Positions 1 to 10,844 of a DNA stretch of 60,000 bases are shown one piece after another. Positions within the stretch are counted from its first letter, which is position 1. Every line of letters begins with the position of its first letter. The notes under the pieces were generated by a model. It searched no databases. It was not told the origin of the DNA and saw nothing but the letters and a program-made list of their open reading frames with translations. The position numbers and the translations under genes were made by a program. The stretch comes from Takakia lepidozioides (taxonomy: Eukaryota; Streptophyta; Takakiopsida; Takakiales; Takakiaceae), in contig CM060732.1 in NCBI GenBank assembly GCA_030704615.1, positions 54,605,053 through 54,665,052 on the forward strand. The letters are read 5' to 3'.

Positions 1-1
1 G

Positions 2-2246
2 TTTCTTCAAGAGGTGAAAAACCATTACAACAAGCCAGGCAAGCCGGAGATGGCCCAGGAGAAGTTACACGGGTTGTCTACCGCCGTTGTGTCTTCAGAA
101 CAGAAGGTGAAGTGGCTACAGATATGGAACTCCGATCCCACTGTTAGGGATACCCACATGTTTCCCAGGGCGGAGAAAGAGAAGAAGACCCAGCGTGTCA
201 TTCCTGTCAGTGACAATGTGCTGGACACATGGCTTTATAAGGCCACTTACTGGAGCCAGGTATGATGTCATTTGCTGTGTCTTTTTTGTCATTCTCTTTC
301 CATGTTACATTGGTTGTGATTGTTTCTTGGTTCATTCTTGCATTTGAATTGTTTTGCAGTTGGAGGAAAGGGCCCGGTCGGTTCTACATACGCAGCTGGC
401 TGACTATGGCATCACCATGATAGCACCGAAGGTCTCCTTCCAAGCATACATGAGGAAATGGAGAGCCACAATGTGGCAATCTTGTTTCTTCAGAGAGTTC
501 AGCAAGGAGGGTGGCATCAGTCGAACAAATGAGCTTGACCAGCGAGAGAAAGGAGAGGAAGCCTGGAAATGATGCCTTTATAGGTGCAAAATGGACTGTG
601 CTTCTTTGTTTTGCAAATACACACTCTCCTCCATCCAACCTGTTTTGGGCTGGCTCATATGAGTTTGCGGTGCCGCACACTCATTTGTTCTATCCGTGTG
701 TAGTAACACCAACGTGCACACCCTGGGCCCTTCAGGCTATTTTGTGTGCGGTGGTTGCAGTGTACTATGCCGCATACTCTTTTAGGGGGTCTTCATGATG
801 TGGTGGAAAAGCTGGGAGACAATAATTGCATTGCATAATGAGGCTGTCTCTGTTCCTGCAGGTACATAAAGTATGTTCTCATGGCAAAGAACTGCTTGGA
901 CGAACATCCTGATTTCGTGGACCTTTGGCTTGTCCCTACTGGCAACCAGACCATGTTTACTACTGGGATCTTGCATGACTGGGGCCCAGACCATCTTTTT
1001 GCTTGTGGTTGGTATTTGGATTGCCCTCCTTCTGAGACCCCAGCTCAGGAGGTGTCTTTGAGGAGAGAGAATGAGCGTATAGCAGCCACCGCCGCAGCAG
1101 CCGACCTTGACATTCATGATAGAAATTTGAGGACTCTTGCAGCGAAGGAGCCTCCCGCTCAGGATACCCCGGGTAAAGGTAGAAGGCAAAGGGAAAAGAA
1201 GTTGCTGGTGGTGTGGGGAAAAGAAGGGGTAGGGGGAAGGGGGCACAAGGGCAAGTAGGTGGGCAGGGAAGTGTTGCAGATACTGGCCTTGTGGTGGATG
1301 TCCAGCAGACTCCACCGCAAGGTAGGGGATCCGGGAGAAAGAACAAGGGGGATCCGGGAGAAAGAACAAGGGGGTGGTTGATCCCAAGGACCCGTACCAT
1401 GCAGTGGAGCATCCCACGAGGGTCATTCGCCCTACCAGGTTGGAGATGGCCAACGTCGGCTTCCTTGCCATGATGGAGTCCAAGAAATCTGATTACAAGG
1501 GCGAGCCATCACCAGTGTGGGAGAGGATTGTGGAGTTCCTCGGCACGGTGCGTGTTGTCTTTTGCTTCTTGTCTTTTGTGGGCATGGATCGTTTCAATCC
1601 TCTTGAGCATTCCATTGCATGCTTGTTGCAGGCTCAAATGACCAAATCTTGGGTGAACGGGAATGAGAAGCCATATGCAGCCGAACTCATCATCTTGGAC
1701 ATCCCTGATGGGTTGTCAGTCCCGGATGTCCCTCCATCGGGTGCTTGTCCAGGTTGGAATGCTTTTGATGAGTGCTACTGGCGGTGGGTTTTCTCCTTTT
1801 GTAATTTTTTTCTGTCCGATGCAGGTGTTTTGGTGCTCATCCAGTCCATCGACTTTCGCTGTCACTGTGCACTTGCCAGCTATTTGCAAGCCTCCGGTAT
1901 GAGGGTCGTGAAGACATGGAATTGTGTGAACAACATGTACCTGACGAAGGGGGATCGTCCGGGAGAGATGGTAAATCTGCCTTCTTATTCCTCTTCTTGG
2001 TGGTTCTCGGATGGAGTCAAATGAATATGTAGGGGCCTGGTTTTCAAGCTTCTTAGTTCCTTGTGGATGTCCTGTTCGCAGACTCGTTTGTTTGAAGCTG
2101 TTTGTCTCATCCGAGTGCATCCACCTATGACTCCAGCCGTCATTAGGGAGTTCGCCATCACTCATGGGGGCAAGTTCATAGACGAGAGGATAGATCCTCC
2201 CACGGATGACATGCACCACAACTACGTGGACATCAATGTGTGCTAA
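2..2246 (+). CDS. Unrecognised multi-exon gene or recent pseudogene, 5' end outside window
   Basis: Open frames join by plausible GT-AG introns: exon to 259 (donor gtatga), exon from 360 (after ttttgcag), a part near 861-1258, an exon about 1374-1547, then 1632-1970 and 2082-2246 ending in TAA. The introns at 260-359, 1548-1631 and 1971-2081 are phase 0, which supports real exons. The 1632-1970 part has a hydrophobic beta-strand-like run (AELIILDIPDG, later GVLVLIQ) that could belong to a Rossmann-type, perhaps methyltransferase-like, fold; this is inference only. The middle part (1050-1380) is low-complexity, Ala/Arg/Lys/Gly-rich, and contains a 21-bp direct repeat (gatccgggagaaagaacaag) at about 1328-1374. 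I do not recognise the family. Frames between 520 and 860 do not join cleanly, so it may be a degraded gene or a transposon-borne gene. The start codon lies upstream of the window. Confidence 0.4.
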
Positions 2247-2789
2247 TCTGGTCCATGGCGAGGGGCCTTGCCTTCCACCAATCATCTGTAAGTCCTGTGA
2301 AATTGTTTTTGTGGCAGTTTGTAAGCAGTGGGTAGCGATGGTGGGCTGTTGTAGGATTTGATGAACTCAATGTCGTGTATTGACAACAACCCCTCATCTC
2401 TTATGCAAGCATTCAACAAGCCAAGTTGACTGCAGAGCATATGCTGCCCCCCACGTTTCTAGTTGCCTATTGTTCTTCATCTCCTGGGCAGAGGCATTTT
2501 CCAGGGTCTCCATCTGTGATGACACCTTGATAAGAGTGAGATGAGTTGATGCAGGATAGGGGGAGGGCTTGCTGGTGTATGTTGTCCGATAGGCCCCATG
2601 CACAGAGTCAGAGCTAGAAGTCAGCCTTGCAAGGACCCAAGTGAGAGAAGTCTGGTGGGGATAGCATCTTGGGGGATGGCAGTTAGGGCAATGTGTGTCT
2701 AGGGCAATATATGTCATAGCAGCGGGTGATGTGCTACCAATTTTGAGGATAGAGACAGCTTGTAAGCTGTAGATTTGTATCAGTGGTTT

Positions 2790-4015
2790 CTTCTGACACA
2801 TATTGCTCCCAGTTTGTCACAACCAGTTTTGTTTGCGTTTGTAGTGCATGTGCGAGCCTGTTGGGGAAGGGCAAAGAGGTCCATGGTTGCATCGTCAAAG
2901 CTGGAATGTGGCAGATGTCATTCTGAACAATACCCTTGTGGACAAGGAGTGTTCAACAATATGGCTGAGCGAAATGTGGTGTCGTGGAACGTGCTGATCG
3001 CAGGACATGCACAACAGGGGCGGGGATTGTAGGTTTTGGAGACCTATGAGCAAATAGTTTGGGAGGGGGTGAAGTCCAACCACAAATTATGTTTGTTTGT
3101 GTTTGTAGTGCATGTGCGAGCCTGCTAGAGAAGGGCAAAGAGATCCATGGCTGCAAAGTCAAAGCTAGAATTGTGGCAGATTTCATTCTGAACAATACTC
3201 TTGTGGAGATGTATGCCAAGCTCAAAGAGGAATTTTGAGACATATGAGCAAATGTTGCGGGATGGAGTGCAGCCTGGCCAGGTCGAGGCCAAGAGGGCAA
3301 AGAGGTCCATGGTGACATTGTCAAAGCTGGAATTTTACCATATGTCATTCTGAATAGTACCCTTACATAGACATGTATGCCAAATGTGGGTGCATCAAGG
3401 ATGCAAAGGGAGTGTTCAACAATATGGCTGAACGAAATGTGGTATGATCATCGAGCCCATGATTGCAGGATATGTACAGTGGGATGGAGTCCTTGAAGAC
3501 CTCTAAGCAAATGGTGCATGAATTAAGGTGTGTTTAGCCCATTGACCACATCAGGCTTCTTTGTGTTTGCAATGCACATTGTATGTGCAAGCTTTGCAGC
3601 CCTAGAAAAGGACAATTATAAGGTCCATGGTGACATTATATAGGGGTGTTTGCTGAGATCATGAGATCAAGTCTTTGCTCTTGTCAAAGATTGAAAACAA
3701 GTCTAGGGTAGTTTATGTCTAACCTCATTTTCAAGGACAGTCTTTGGGCACCAAACCTCTACAGTTTTGGACACAACCCCCTCTAAGTCTACTCCCATTA
3801 CGAGGATCAAAAATGCTTGGGGGCTTACATGCATGGAGCTGCGATGCTTAGACATCGGGCAATTACATTCTCCTTTGCTCTTTGCATCCGTTTACTGGTT
3901 CATGGTGACATAGTCAAAGCTGGAAATATACTAGATGTCAGCCTGAACACTGCTCTGAAGCCTAACCTGGAGTTATTGCAAATGTGGCAGCAGGAATTAT
4001 CCAAAAACAGATAAC
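2790..4015 (+). pseudogene. Decayed PPR repeats (plus strand)
   Basis: Short frames spell parts of PLS-type pentatricopeptide repeats: NMAERNVVSWNVLIAGHAQQ near 2952-3020, 'KGKEVHGxIVKAG'-like phrases near 2860-2910, 3120-3180, 3290-3330 and 3890-3930, and 'METYEQM' remnants (gagcaaatg) near 3050 and 3245. The phrases are in changing frames with stops between them, so no protein is encoded. Wording matches the intact PPR-DYW gene at 10845-13616 closely (VVSWN, IIKAGIAPD, DMYAKCG), so this is a decayed duplicate of a PPR gene of the same subfamily. The 3540-4015 part is the most degraded. Confidence 0.75.
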
Positions 4016-4479
4016 GTAGATGTGGAGAAGCTCGTTGGTGAATCTATGGTGGTTTTGTAGTGATTTTGACATGTTACTGTAGGTAGTGTTGGGGTGTTTC
4101 CTCGAAGAACTTCACGCCGTCAGTGTCAGCTGCTAGCAGTATGGCTGAAGATGTATTCATGGTTTGTACACAGGCATGGATAGCTGAAGGTCCAGGGATA
4201 GAGTGCGGGTCCAGGTTCATAAGAGGGCCGGATTTCAAGTGAAAAAGATGTACGATCGACATCCAGACAAAGAAGATTAACACTTTGATAAGGTATGATC
4301 TGGACTGAATATGTTGTCTTCATGGCTGACGTGAGGTTTTTCACAGATTCTCACCTCTTTGTCATGGTAGGCATGATGGTACATCCACAAGCTGTAGTGC
4401 CTTTGGATGAGAAGCAGTCCCCTCACAAAGCATACCGCTCGTTTTCTCAAGAGCATACCAATTCTTTGGGGGGTGCTAT

Positions 4480-4620
4480 TCCATGAGCCCGGAGGCGTGA
4501 GCCTGTGAGCCCAGGAAACCGTGAGCCCAGCACAGGCTCACGCCATGTCAGCATGCATACAGGGCTTATTTCCGCGGGTGTCACCTATTACCGCGGGTTG
4601 ATCAGCCATTTCCAGGGAAT
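4480..4620. repeat. Dispersed repeat rich in tgagcc / ggctca motifs (copy 1)
   Basis: This stretch has several copies of gtgagcc(c/t) with an opposing ggctcac (about 4480-4545), followed by 'attaccgcgggt'. A related stretch occurs at 29187-29345 (tgagcctatgagcccaggctcac and later attcccgcgag). The similarity is partial and I cannot define ends. It may be a small nonautonomous element. Confidence 0.35.
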
Positions 4621-6040
4621 GCAGACTGGATGTGTTACATCCATTGTATCCATCCTTTCTATCCATTGCATCCATTTAGACGTTATCAACATACCAAGCC
4701 CCTACATTGGAATGTGGCTACGTCATGAGCAGGAGCACACTCACATCATCCAAAGCGGATCCCTACGAAATCTTTTCTTACTCACCACCCTTGCGGACAT
4801 GCCATGTATGTGCGGGAGCATCATGGATGCTCACCAGAATTGAGAATGCCTGAACGCTCTTTGATCACGTGGACTTTAACGTGATGGATTAACCAAGCAT
4901 TCTTCTAGCAGGAATGGTTTGGAGACCAACGAGCAAATGATGCGAGAATGCTCCACCCGAACCAAAGACGTTTGTTTGTTTTTGCAATGCACATAAGCTT
5001 GTGAGCTCCGCAAAACACTAAATAGATTGAAGGAACAATCCGGGCAGTCCATGCAACCCCCATCTCCAACGATAGTTTGTTCTCATGAATTTGCATCCCA
5101 TGCACACATTGCAAACATGACAACAATGACACACAACCATCCCATTTCAAAATTGGCCCCGAATAAAAGCAAATGAAAACTTCATATCAACTGTCACAGT
5201 CATCAGAATCAGTATCGACCTCCTGTGCTATGTCATCCACAAAGATTCTGGCCCCAACACAATGTCTTCTACCACGGCCGTTGATGGTTGGACTGCGAGT
5301 GCCATGAACGGACATGCTTGCTGCGAGTGCCTCTGCATTGGCAGGTAGCAAGTAAGACTGAGGAGGACTTGAAGGAAGTCCAAAAAGGTGTGATAGCCCT
5401 GGAGGGTCAGTGGAAGCACGCGGACTCCTGCACAAGTCGACAAAAACCCATTTTCAATACAATGATGCAATGCACAAGTCCAACGAAGAGGATGTCTCCC
5501 ATGTGCACTTTGCCTTAAGAACAGTGATTCTGGGTATTGAAACAATAATGCAAGCATCCACAAGTTGAACTTACTCACAGGCAAAGTCGGAGTCCAGCTC
5601 CTTGTCGGAAGTCTCCCTTGTATCAATATCACCGGGAAAGTGTGTCCACCCAAACCCATCAGGAGGTTCTTGTAAATCTCAGCATCCCCTTCAATCCCAA
5701 AGAGATGTCGTGCACTGGCCTTACAAATGTGGTACGAAGCACCTGCAGTGGAATAGAATGAAGGCAACAGACATTGACGACACATTTGGAATGGTGGGAA
5801 GTGCTGAAAGTGCAAGCTCAAACAAACCTCATGAAATGTGAATGTTGAAGAGACGAACCTGTGCCCATTGACAAATCCAGAATCTGGCGTCTGTGTGCAA
5901 AGAACAGCGTTCTGAGTGGTGATTGTGATCTCAAAATCTACCCCTGCATTCAAGCTGATTTCTCTCTCGAGCAGAGCCGCCTTGTGGATGTTCCAGCCAG
6001 TGTCCAAAAACAGCTCAAGTGCAAGACAACAACATTAGCA
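4621..6040. other. Intergenic; no gene recognised, one PPR scrap
   Basis: Open frames here are short and match nothing I know. A PPR-like scrap (gagaccaacgagcaaatgat, then tttgcaatgcaca) lies near 4920-5000, bridging the two decayed PPR tracts on either side. The 5228-6007 minus frame is open for 259 codons but has no recognisable domain. Confidence 0.4.
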
Positions 6041-6925
6041 AGGCATGGTTAGCTAAGCAAGTCATGGTGGGGATGCATTTGAACTCTCTGAACGTAATGT
6101 GGTCGGACTTCACCCCCTCCCACATCAACTGCTCATAGGTCTCCAAAACCTGCAATCCCTGCCCCTGTTGTGCATGTCCTGCGATCATCACTTTCCACGA
6201 CACCACATTTCGCTCAGCCATATTGTTGAACACTCCCTATCCAGAAGGGTATTGTTCAGAATGACATATACCACAATTCCAGCTTTGACGATGCAACCAT
6301 GGACCTCTTTGCCCTTCTCCAGCAAGCTCGCACATGCACTACAAACACAAATAAACGTAATGTGCTCGGGCTTCACCCCCTAGACCCACATCATTTGCTC
6401 ATAGGTCTCCAAAACCCGCAATCCCCGCCCATGTTGTGCATGTCATGCGATCATCACGTTCCACCACACCACATTTCGCTCAACCATATTGTTGAACACT
6501 CCTTGTCCACAAGGGAATGCTCCCACGTTTGGCATACATGTCGACGAGGTATTGTTACATCTGGTGCAGTTCCAGCTTTGACGATGTCACGATGGACCTC
6601 TTTGCCCTTTACTAGGTCTCCAGGGCTGCCAGGTTTGCACATGCATTGCAAACACAAATGAACGTGACCCGGTCAGGCTGCACCCCTTCTCACAACATTT
6701 GCTCATATGTCTCCAATGCCCTCATCCCGCACACATGCTGGCCATACTTGCCAGATTCAGCGTGTTCCATGAGACAACATCTCGTTCAGCCATGTTATCA
6801 AACTCTCCCTTCGCAACTTCATAGGTCTCCAAAACCTTCATCCCACGTCCCTGCTGTGCATACCCTGCAAGCATCGCACTCCACGACACTACATCTCGGC
6901 AAAACAGGCTGAAATAGGTCGAAGA
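6040..6925 (-). pseudogene. Decayed PPR repeats (minus strand)
   Basis: Read on the minus strand, at least three successive PPR units are visible: FNNMAERNVVSWKVMIAGHA near 6233-6170, then 'GKEVHGCIVKAGI' near 6320-6290, 'GKEVHRDIVKAGTAPDV' near 6610-6570, and 'FDNMAERDVVSWNTLN' near 6815-6760 with 'RDVVSWSAMLAGYAQQGRGM' near 6895-6835. Frames change between units and stops intervene. Orientation is opposite to the decayed tract at 2790-4015, so the two form a broken inverted arrangement about 2 kb apart. Confidence 0.75.
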
Positions 6926-7493
6926 AGAAGGTGCCCTCACCACATTGTCCTCTACTTTGTGTCATGACCCATTGCGGATTAGACTGACCATGAACCCAAA
7001 AAAACCTCTTGTGCGTGCTACTTGTATCTGTAGTCAGATAATGTGGGATCAATTGGTCCGTAAGAACCACCATGGTGCAGCTGAGCGGGCAGAGATTAAA
7101 ATATGGGCTGCTAAGACCAAGCTGATTCCCCCAAGAACCTTGTGATTATCAGGAATACCAAATCATGGTACAAAGGGGAGCCAAGAGCCCACATTTGCAC
7201 ATAATTCGCCCCTGACGCCATAAACGCTTGCAACAACAGGACATGGGCCTCGATTTGGTCTTCGTCCTTATTGCATCACTTGCTCGTCTCTCTCCCAAGC
7301 ATCCATCCCTCTCCCAACACTTAGTCAAATTCAGGCAAATGACAAAGTTACTCTTCCACCCTTAGATCATTTTACATCCGACGATTAGAACAATCTCTAC
7401 GAGCCACACAAGCCCTAAAATACATTAAAATATTCCACGTCATGACCCATAAGCTCTTTGAGCTTACTGCATATGTAATAAAGTACCAATTTG

Positions 7494-7541
7494 TTTCATT
7501 TCATTTCATTTCATTTTCATTTCATTTTGTTTCATGGCATG
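7494..7541. repeat. (TTTCA)n-like microsatellite
   Basis: Repeats of tttca/ttttca run from about 7494 to 7541. The complementary motif (atgaa)n appears at 59404-59428 at the other end of the window. Confidence 0.85.
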
Positions 7542-8129
7542 TCTTTCATCGTTTTCGCATTTCTAATGACATTATTAGTTCATTTGTATGGCATTACATG
7601 CGTATGTACTAGTCGGCTCACTACAAACACCAAAACTTCAAAGCATGAACCACTATGAATGATTGTTCAAGTAATTTTGAGCACTTCATTTAAGTAGTAA
7701 AGCAGTGGTTGCGACATCACAATTTGAAAATATTGGTTTTAAAAGTCAATAATACACAATCAAGATTGTCAGTTGAAGCAAATCCGATGGTTGAGGATTC
7801 GTCACATCATCGTTTATGTACTCTTTCTGTTTTCAGGATCTGCCATTTTTTACCACTCTAGCTTGCAATCACCCTCCCGTCATCTCCAGTCAGAGATCGC
7901 AGAAATGGTTCTTGCACGTCTCCCAGTGCGCTTTCTTCTTGCAACCCAAGCTGTCTGAACAACATTGAGCCAATCGCCCGAGTCGTATCAATTGCTTGGG
8001 CATGTTCAAACGCCATGTTTGCTGTCCTCCTAGAATCTCCATAAAATCTCCACGTCACAAAACCATTTTCAGACATAGTAAAGCACTGCCAAAAAGTTTT
8101 ATAAAGCATTGCCAAAAGCAAAAGTCATT

Positions 8130-8160
8130 GGGGTGCATTCCACCTGGCGGAATGCACCCC
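8130..8160. repeat. Perfect 12-bp inverted repeat (hairpin)
   Basis: GGGGTGCATTCC (8130-8141) is followed after 7 bases by its exact complement GGAATGCACCCC (8149-8160). A second, weaker version (gtgcattcc ... gaatgcacc) follows at about 8176-8200. It may be an end or core of a small foldback element; no target duplication was identified. Confidence 0.8.
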
Positions 8161-9359
8161 ATCAGCTCCCTTGAGTGCATTCCAAAATGCAGAATGCACC
8201 GACCATTATTATTTTTAAATTTTCGGCATTTCTTTACGCAGGGTAATGCCCCTCGTGTCGGGCATCCCCAACTTTTCGAGCCTTCCCCTCTGGCTACCGC
8301 CCTCGGAGTCAGGCCCTTTAGAATCCGAGAATGCCCTCCACTCAAGGCATTATCCCATACATACTCTGCTGTCGATGTGCCCGCTATCTTGATCAGCCCT
8401 TTTTTTTAAGGCGAAAAATAGCCAAAAAGCTACAAATAAAATATGGAGTTGACATAGTTATATAGAAATATGGGATGAAAATAATTTGTTGGAGCCAGCT
8501 GCAGACGGAGCCAAAACGCTTGATTATCATATAGGCTTGGCGCCTTCAGTTTTGGTCATCTCTTTATGGATGACCAACTAACTATAGTCGGTCTAATATT
8601 TTTGAAAAAAGTATCTCGGAAAATAGATACTTGTAAATACCATCTGTTGTACCAATATATCTTTTATGATGAGGCTATTTAAGGAGTCTTGTAGAGTTGA
8701 GTCAAAATGTTTGGCGGGCCCAAAAAATCCGTTCCTTCATGAAGGGGTGATGGAGTTTTTTGCAAGGCCATAGCTTAGTCTCACCTCCCCCTTATGTTTT
8801 GCCCAAGCATAGAGACCATGGCCATTTGAGGCTTGTTGCTTTTGTAGGGAGCTTATGATTTGTTTGTGCATGCAGTTGGTAAAAATATGCTGTCATGTAG
8901 AATTAGAAGTGCACATCCTCTAAAATTTGAACTCACCATAATTTGGATGTCTGAATTTTGTAACTATAGCCACACCTATACAGGTACACTACTAGATATC
9001 GCAGAGTAACTTTCCATGTGTAATGTGTACCATATACCGCCCCAAAATCCGCAGTGTTCTCTGATGGAGTTCTGACGTCTGTGAAACTTTAAAGATGAAG
9101 ATAGAAGGGCTGATCCTGATTAGGTTTTCTTGGAGGGCCCCGATGAGGGAGCCGGCCCAAAAACTATGGTATGCCGCGTTCTGTGCCCCGCGCACGGTAT
9201 TCTTTAGTAAAAGGCGAAAGAATAGTTCGCTTTGTGCTGAGCACACGGCTGGTGAAGAGATGGTTGGAAAGCCTAGATTATATAGGACTCATCCATCGAG
9301 ATGTCTGCAAACGATATGGGATAAATATTTGGGTATAATTTTTCCAACATAAAATGCAA

Positions 9360-9620
9360 AACCCTACCTTGCAGGCAACCCAGTTTGACCTTGGGGCCAT
9401 AAACCGTTTGACAAAGAGGGAACAGACATTGACAGTCTCCATTTCTCTGCATCTGTTTATGGTTCAAAGGTACACATCCCACCCTGACCTTAAATTTCTG
9501 TCTATTGCTGACGGTAGGTAGGCCCTTCAGATCATCTCAAAGGTCCTCACCCATGTCACAAACTGGAAACAAGCTCAGGGAAACTTCAGATTCAGTTCGG
9601 CACGGAAGAAAGGTATAGAG
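9360..9620 (-). mobile_element. LINE 3' fragment (degenerate)
   Basis: Minus-strand frames contain PLNHKQMQRNGDCQC, corresponding to PLNSKQMQRGKGDCKC in the better LINE copy at 16896-17400. The plus-strand phrase 'cacccatgtcacaaactgga' (about 9549-9568) matches the 17308-17327 copy apart from one base. This is the zinc-binding C-terminal region of a non-LTR reverse transcriptase ORF, here with frame breaks. Confidence 0.6.
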
Positions 9621-9884
9621 ATGATCTGATGACTGAGGGCAGAAAAGCTTGGTTGGCTTTATGTACTGCAACTCTTTTTAAGTTAGATCTTCGGAGCGAA
9701 GGTGTCAAGTGCCAACAACTTGTCAAGACCTTCTTTGTACAGTAACGATGCTCTATGAAGAGGAAGGATCGGATACTTATACATGTAACATATACACAGA
9801 ATAGCTTGATCCATCCGAAATTGTGGCAGATGACGAATGGAAGTCATTCTGGTGTAAAAGAGCAGGAGCGTCGTCGTCGTCTGT

Positions 9885-10103
9885 GTGGTCGCAGCGATGG
9901 CTGAAGCCGCACCCAGCTTGGCCTTTCACTCTCCTTTGGCTGAATCGGAGGGAAGGACTACGTTCTGGGAATTTTTTCCCGGAGGTTCTGTGGAAGTGCA
10001 ATGTGTATTCAGCCTGGCGAATTCGGGTCGCAGAGACTTGGGTGTCATGGCTTCGGTGACTGCCCACCCTGCAGGGATGCTGGAGAAAGGTATGGACATG
10101 TAA
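9885..10103 (+). CDS. Exon-like open frame, unidentified
   Basis: The frame from ATG 9897 (MAEAAPSLAF...) has protein-like composition and reaches a possible donor at 'gagaaaggtatgg' near 10090. A phrase of the form FFPGGSVEVQCVFSLANSG...ASVTAHP faintly resembles the lumenal domain of TRAP-alpha (SSR1), with an N-G type turn followed by beta strands; this is only suggestive. A possible following exon lies at about 10450-10530 between 'tctctgcag' and 'ggtaaggtgagg'. It could instead be a 5' exon of the PPR gene or a decayed gene. Confidence 0.2.
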   Translation: MVAAMAEAAPSLAFHSPLAESEGRTTFWEFFPGGSVEVQCVFSLANSGRRDLGVMASVTAHPAGMLEKGMDM

Positions 10104-10253
10104 GTCTTCTTGAAATCTTTGGTTCCAGCTAACCTGAATTGATCTTGGTCGAAAAATCGTGGTATGCCACCCAAGAGGCGAGTAGACGCCCTTGTCCATC
10201 GGTTATGCTGGATTATTTGACGTTTAGTGTATATCAGCTTTCCAATTATGGCA

Positions 10254-10336
10254 CTGAGAGAGAATGTACTCATAAGACGTTGCCGTAGCCTTGTGGCCAT
10301 TGGGAGAGAGAGAGAGAGGGAGAAAGAGAGAGAGAA
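10254..10336 (-). mobile_element. LINE 3'-end scrap with GA microsatellite
   Basis: The signature 'gagaatgtactcataagacg' at about 10259-10280 followed by 'ccgtagccttgtggccat' marks the 3' UTR end of a LINE family on the minus strand. Other copies lie at 14105, 16896, 18750 and (plus) 22850. A GA-rich microsatellite follows at 10303-10336. Confidence 0.7.
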
Positions 10337-10844
10337 TTTTCAGGGAGAGCCCATGCAATCTTGCTCAGTAAGACTTTATTGCTCACCGAGACGAGAACAA
10401 TTATTAGAGGTTAGTGAAGATCTACGTTGAATATGTGTTTCTCTGCAGGTCAAACAATGGACACGGATCGGCTCTGGCAGGACTTCTTGCAGATCCGTCA
10501 CAGTTGTGGAACGATAGGTTTGGTAAGGTGAGGCAATTTTCATTTCGGACAGAAAAGGTTAGCAAAGTGGGAGGGATTTGGACAGAAGGTTGCATGCTGG
10601 TGCTTTGTGGACTGGATTTCATGTCCTGTTACTTTCACTACTGACAGTATTCTTGTGTCCTTAAAAAAGCAGCAAAAGCATTGTTCCTGCTGTTGTATTT
10701 CTATCACAAGGTTGTTTGTCCTGCGCACTACAGCATAAGAGTAGGTTGTGTAAGGTTTGTCCCAGCAATTTGAAGGTGCTTGGTTTTTTTGTGGTTGTAG
10801 CCGGGTTTGAGCGAAGCTGTGGTTGAAGCTCTGGCTGCTCAGCT

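Larger units (their letters stand above)
6926..9350. other. Intergenic, no gene recognised
   Basis: No coding region can be supported. It holds a (TTTCA)n-like microsatellite at about 7494-7540 and a short perfect hairpin at 8130-8160, listed separately. Open frames such as 7996-8409 (plus) and 8055-8345 (minus) cover the hairpin region and have no recognisable domain. Confidence 0.5.

Noticed and set aside
782-1483. 233-codon minus-strand frame opposite the first gene
   Set aside because: It lies antisense to the exon set with matching splice sites and has Pro/Ser-rich composition typical of a shadow frame.
5228-6007. 259-codon minus-strand frame
   Set aside because: No domain, no start-context or exon support, and mixed cysteine/histidine-rich composition; it lies in a decayed region.
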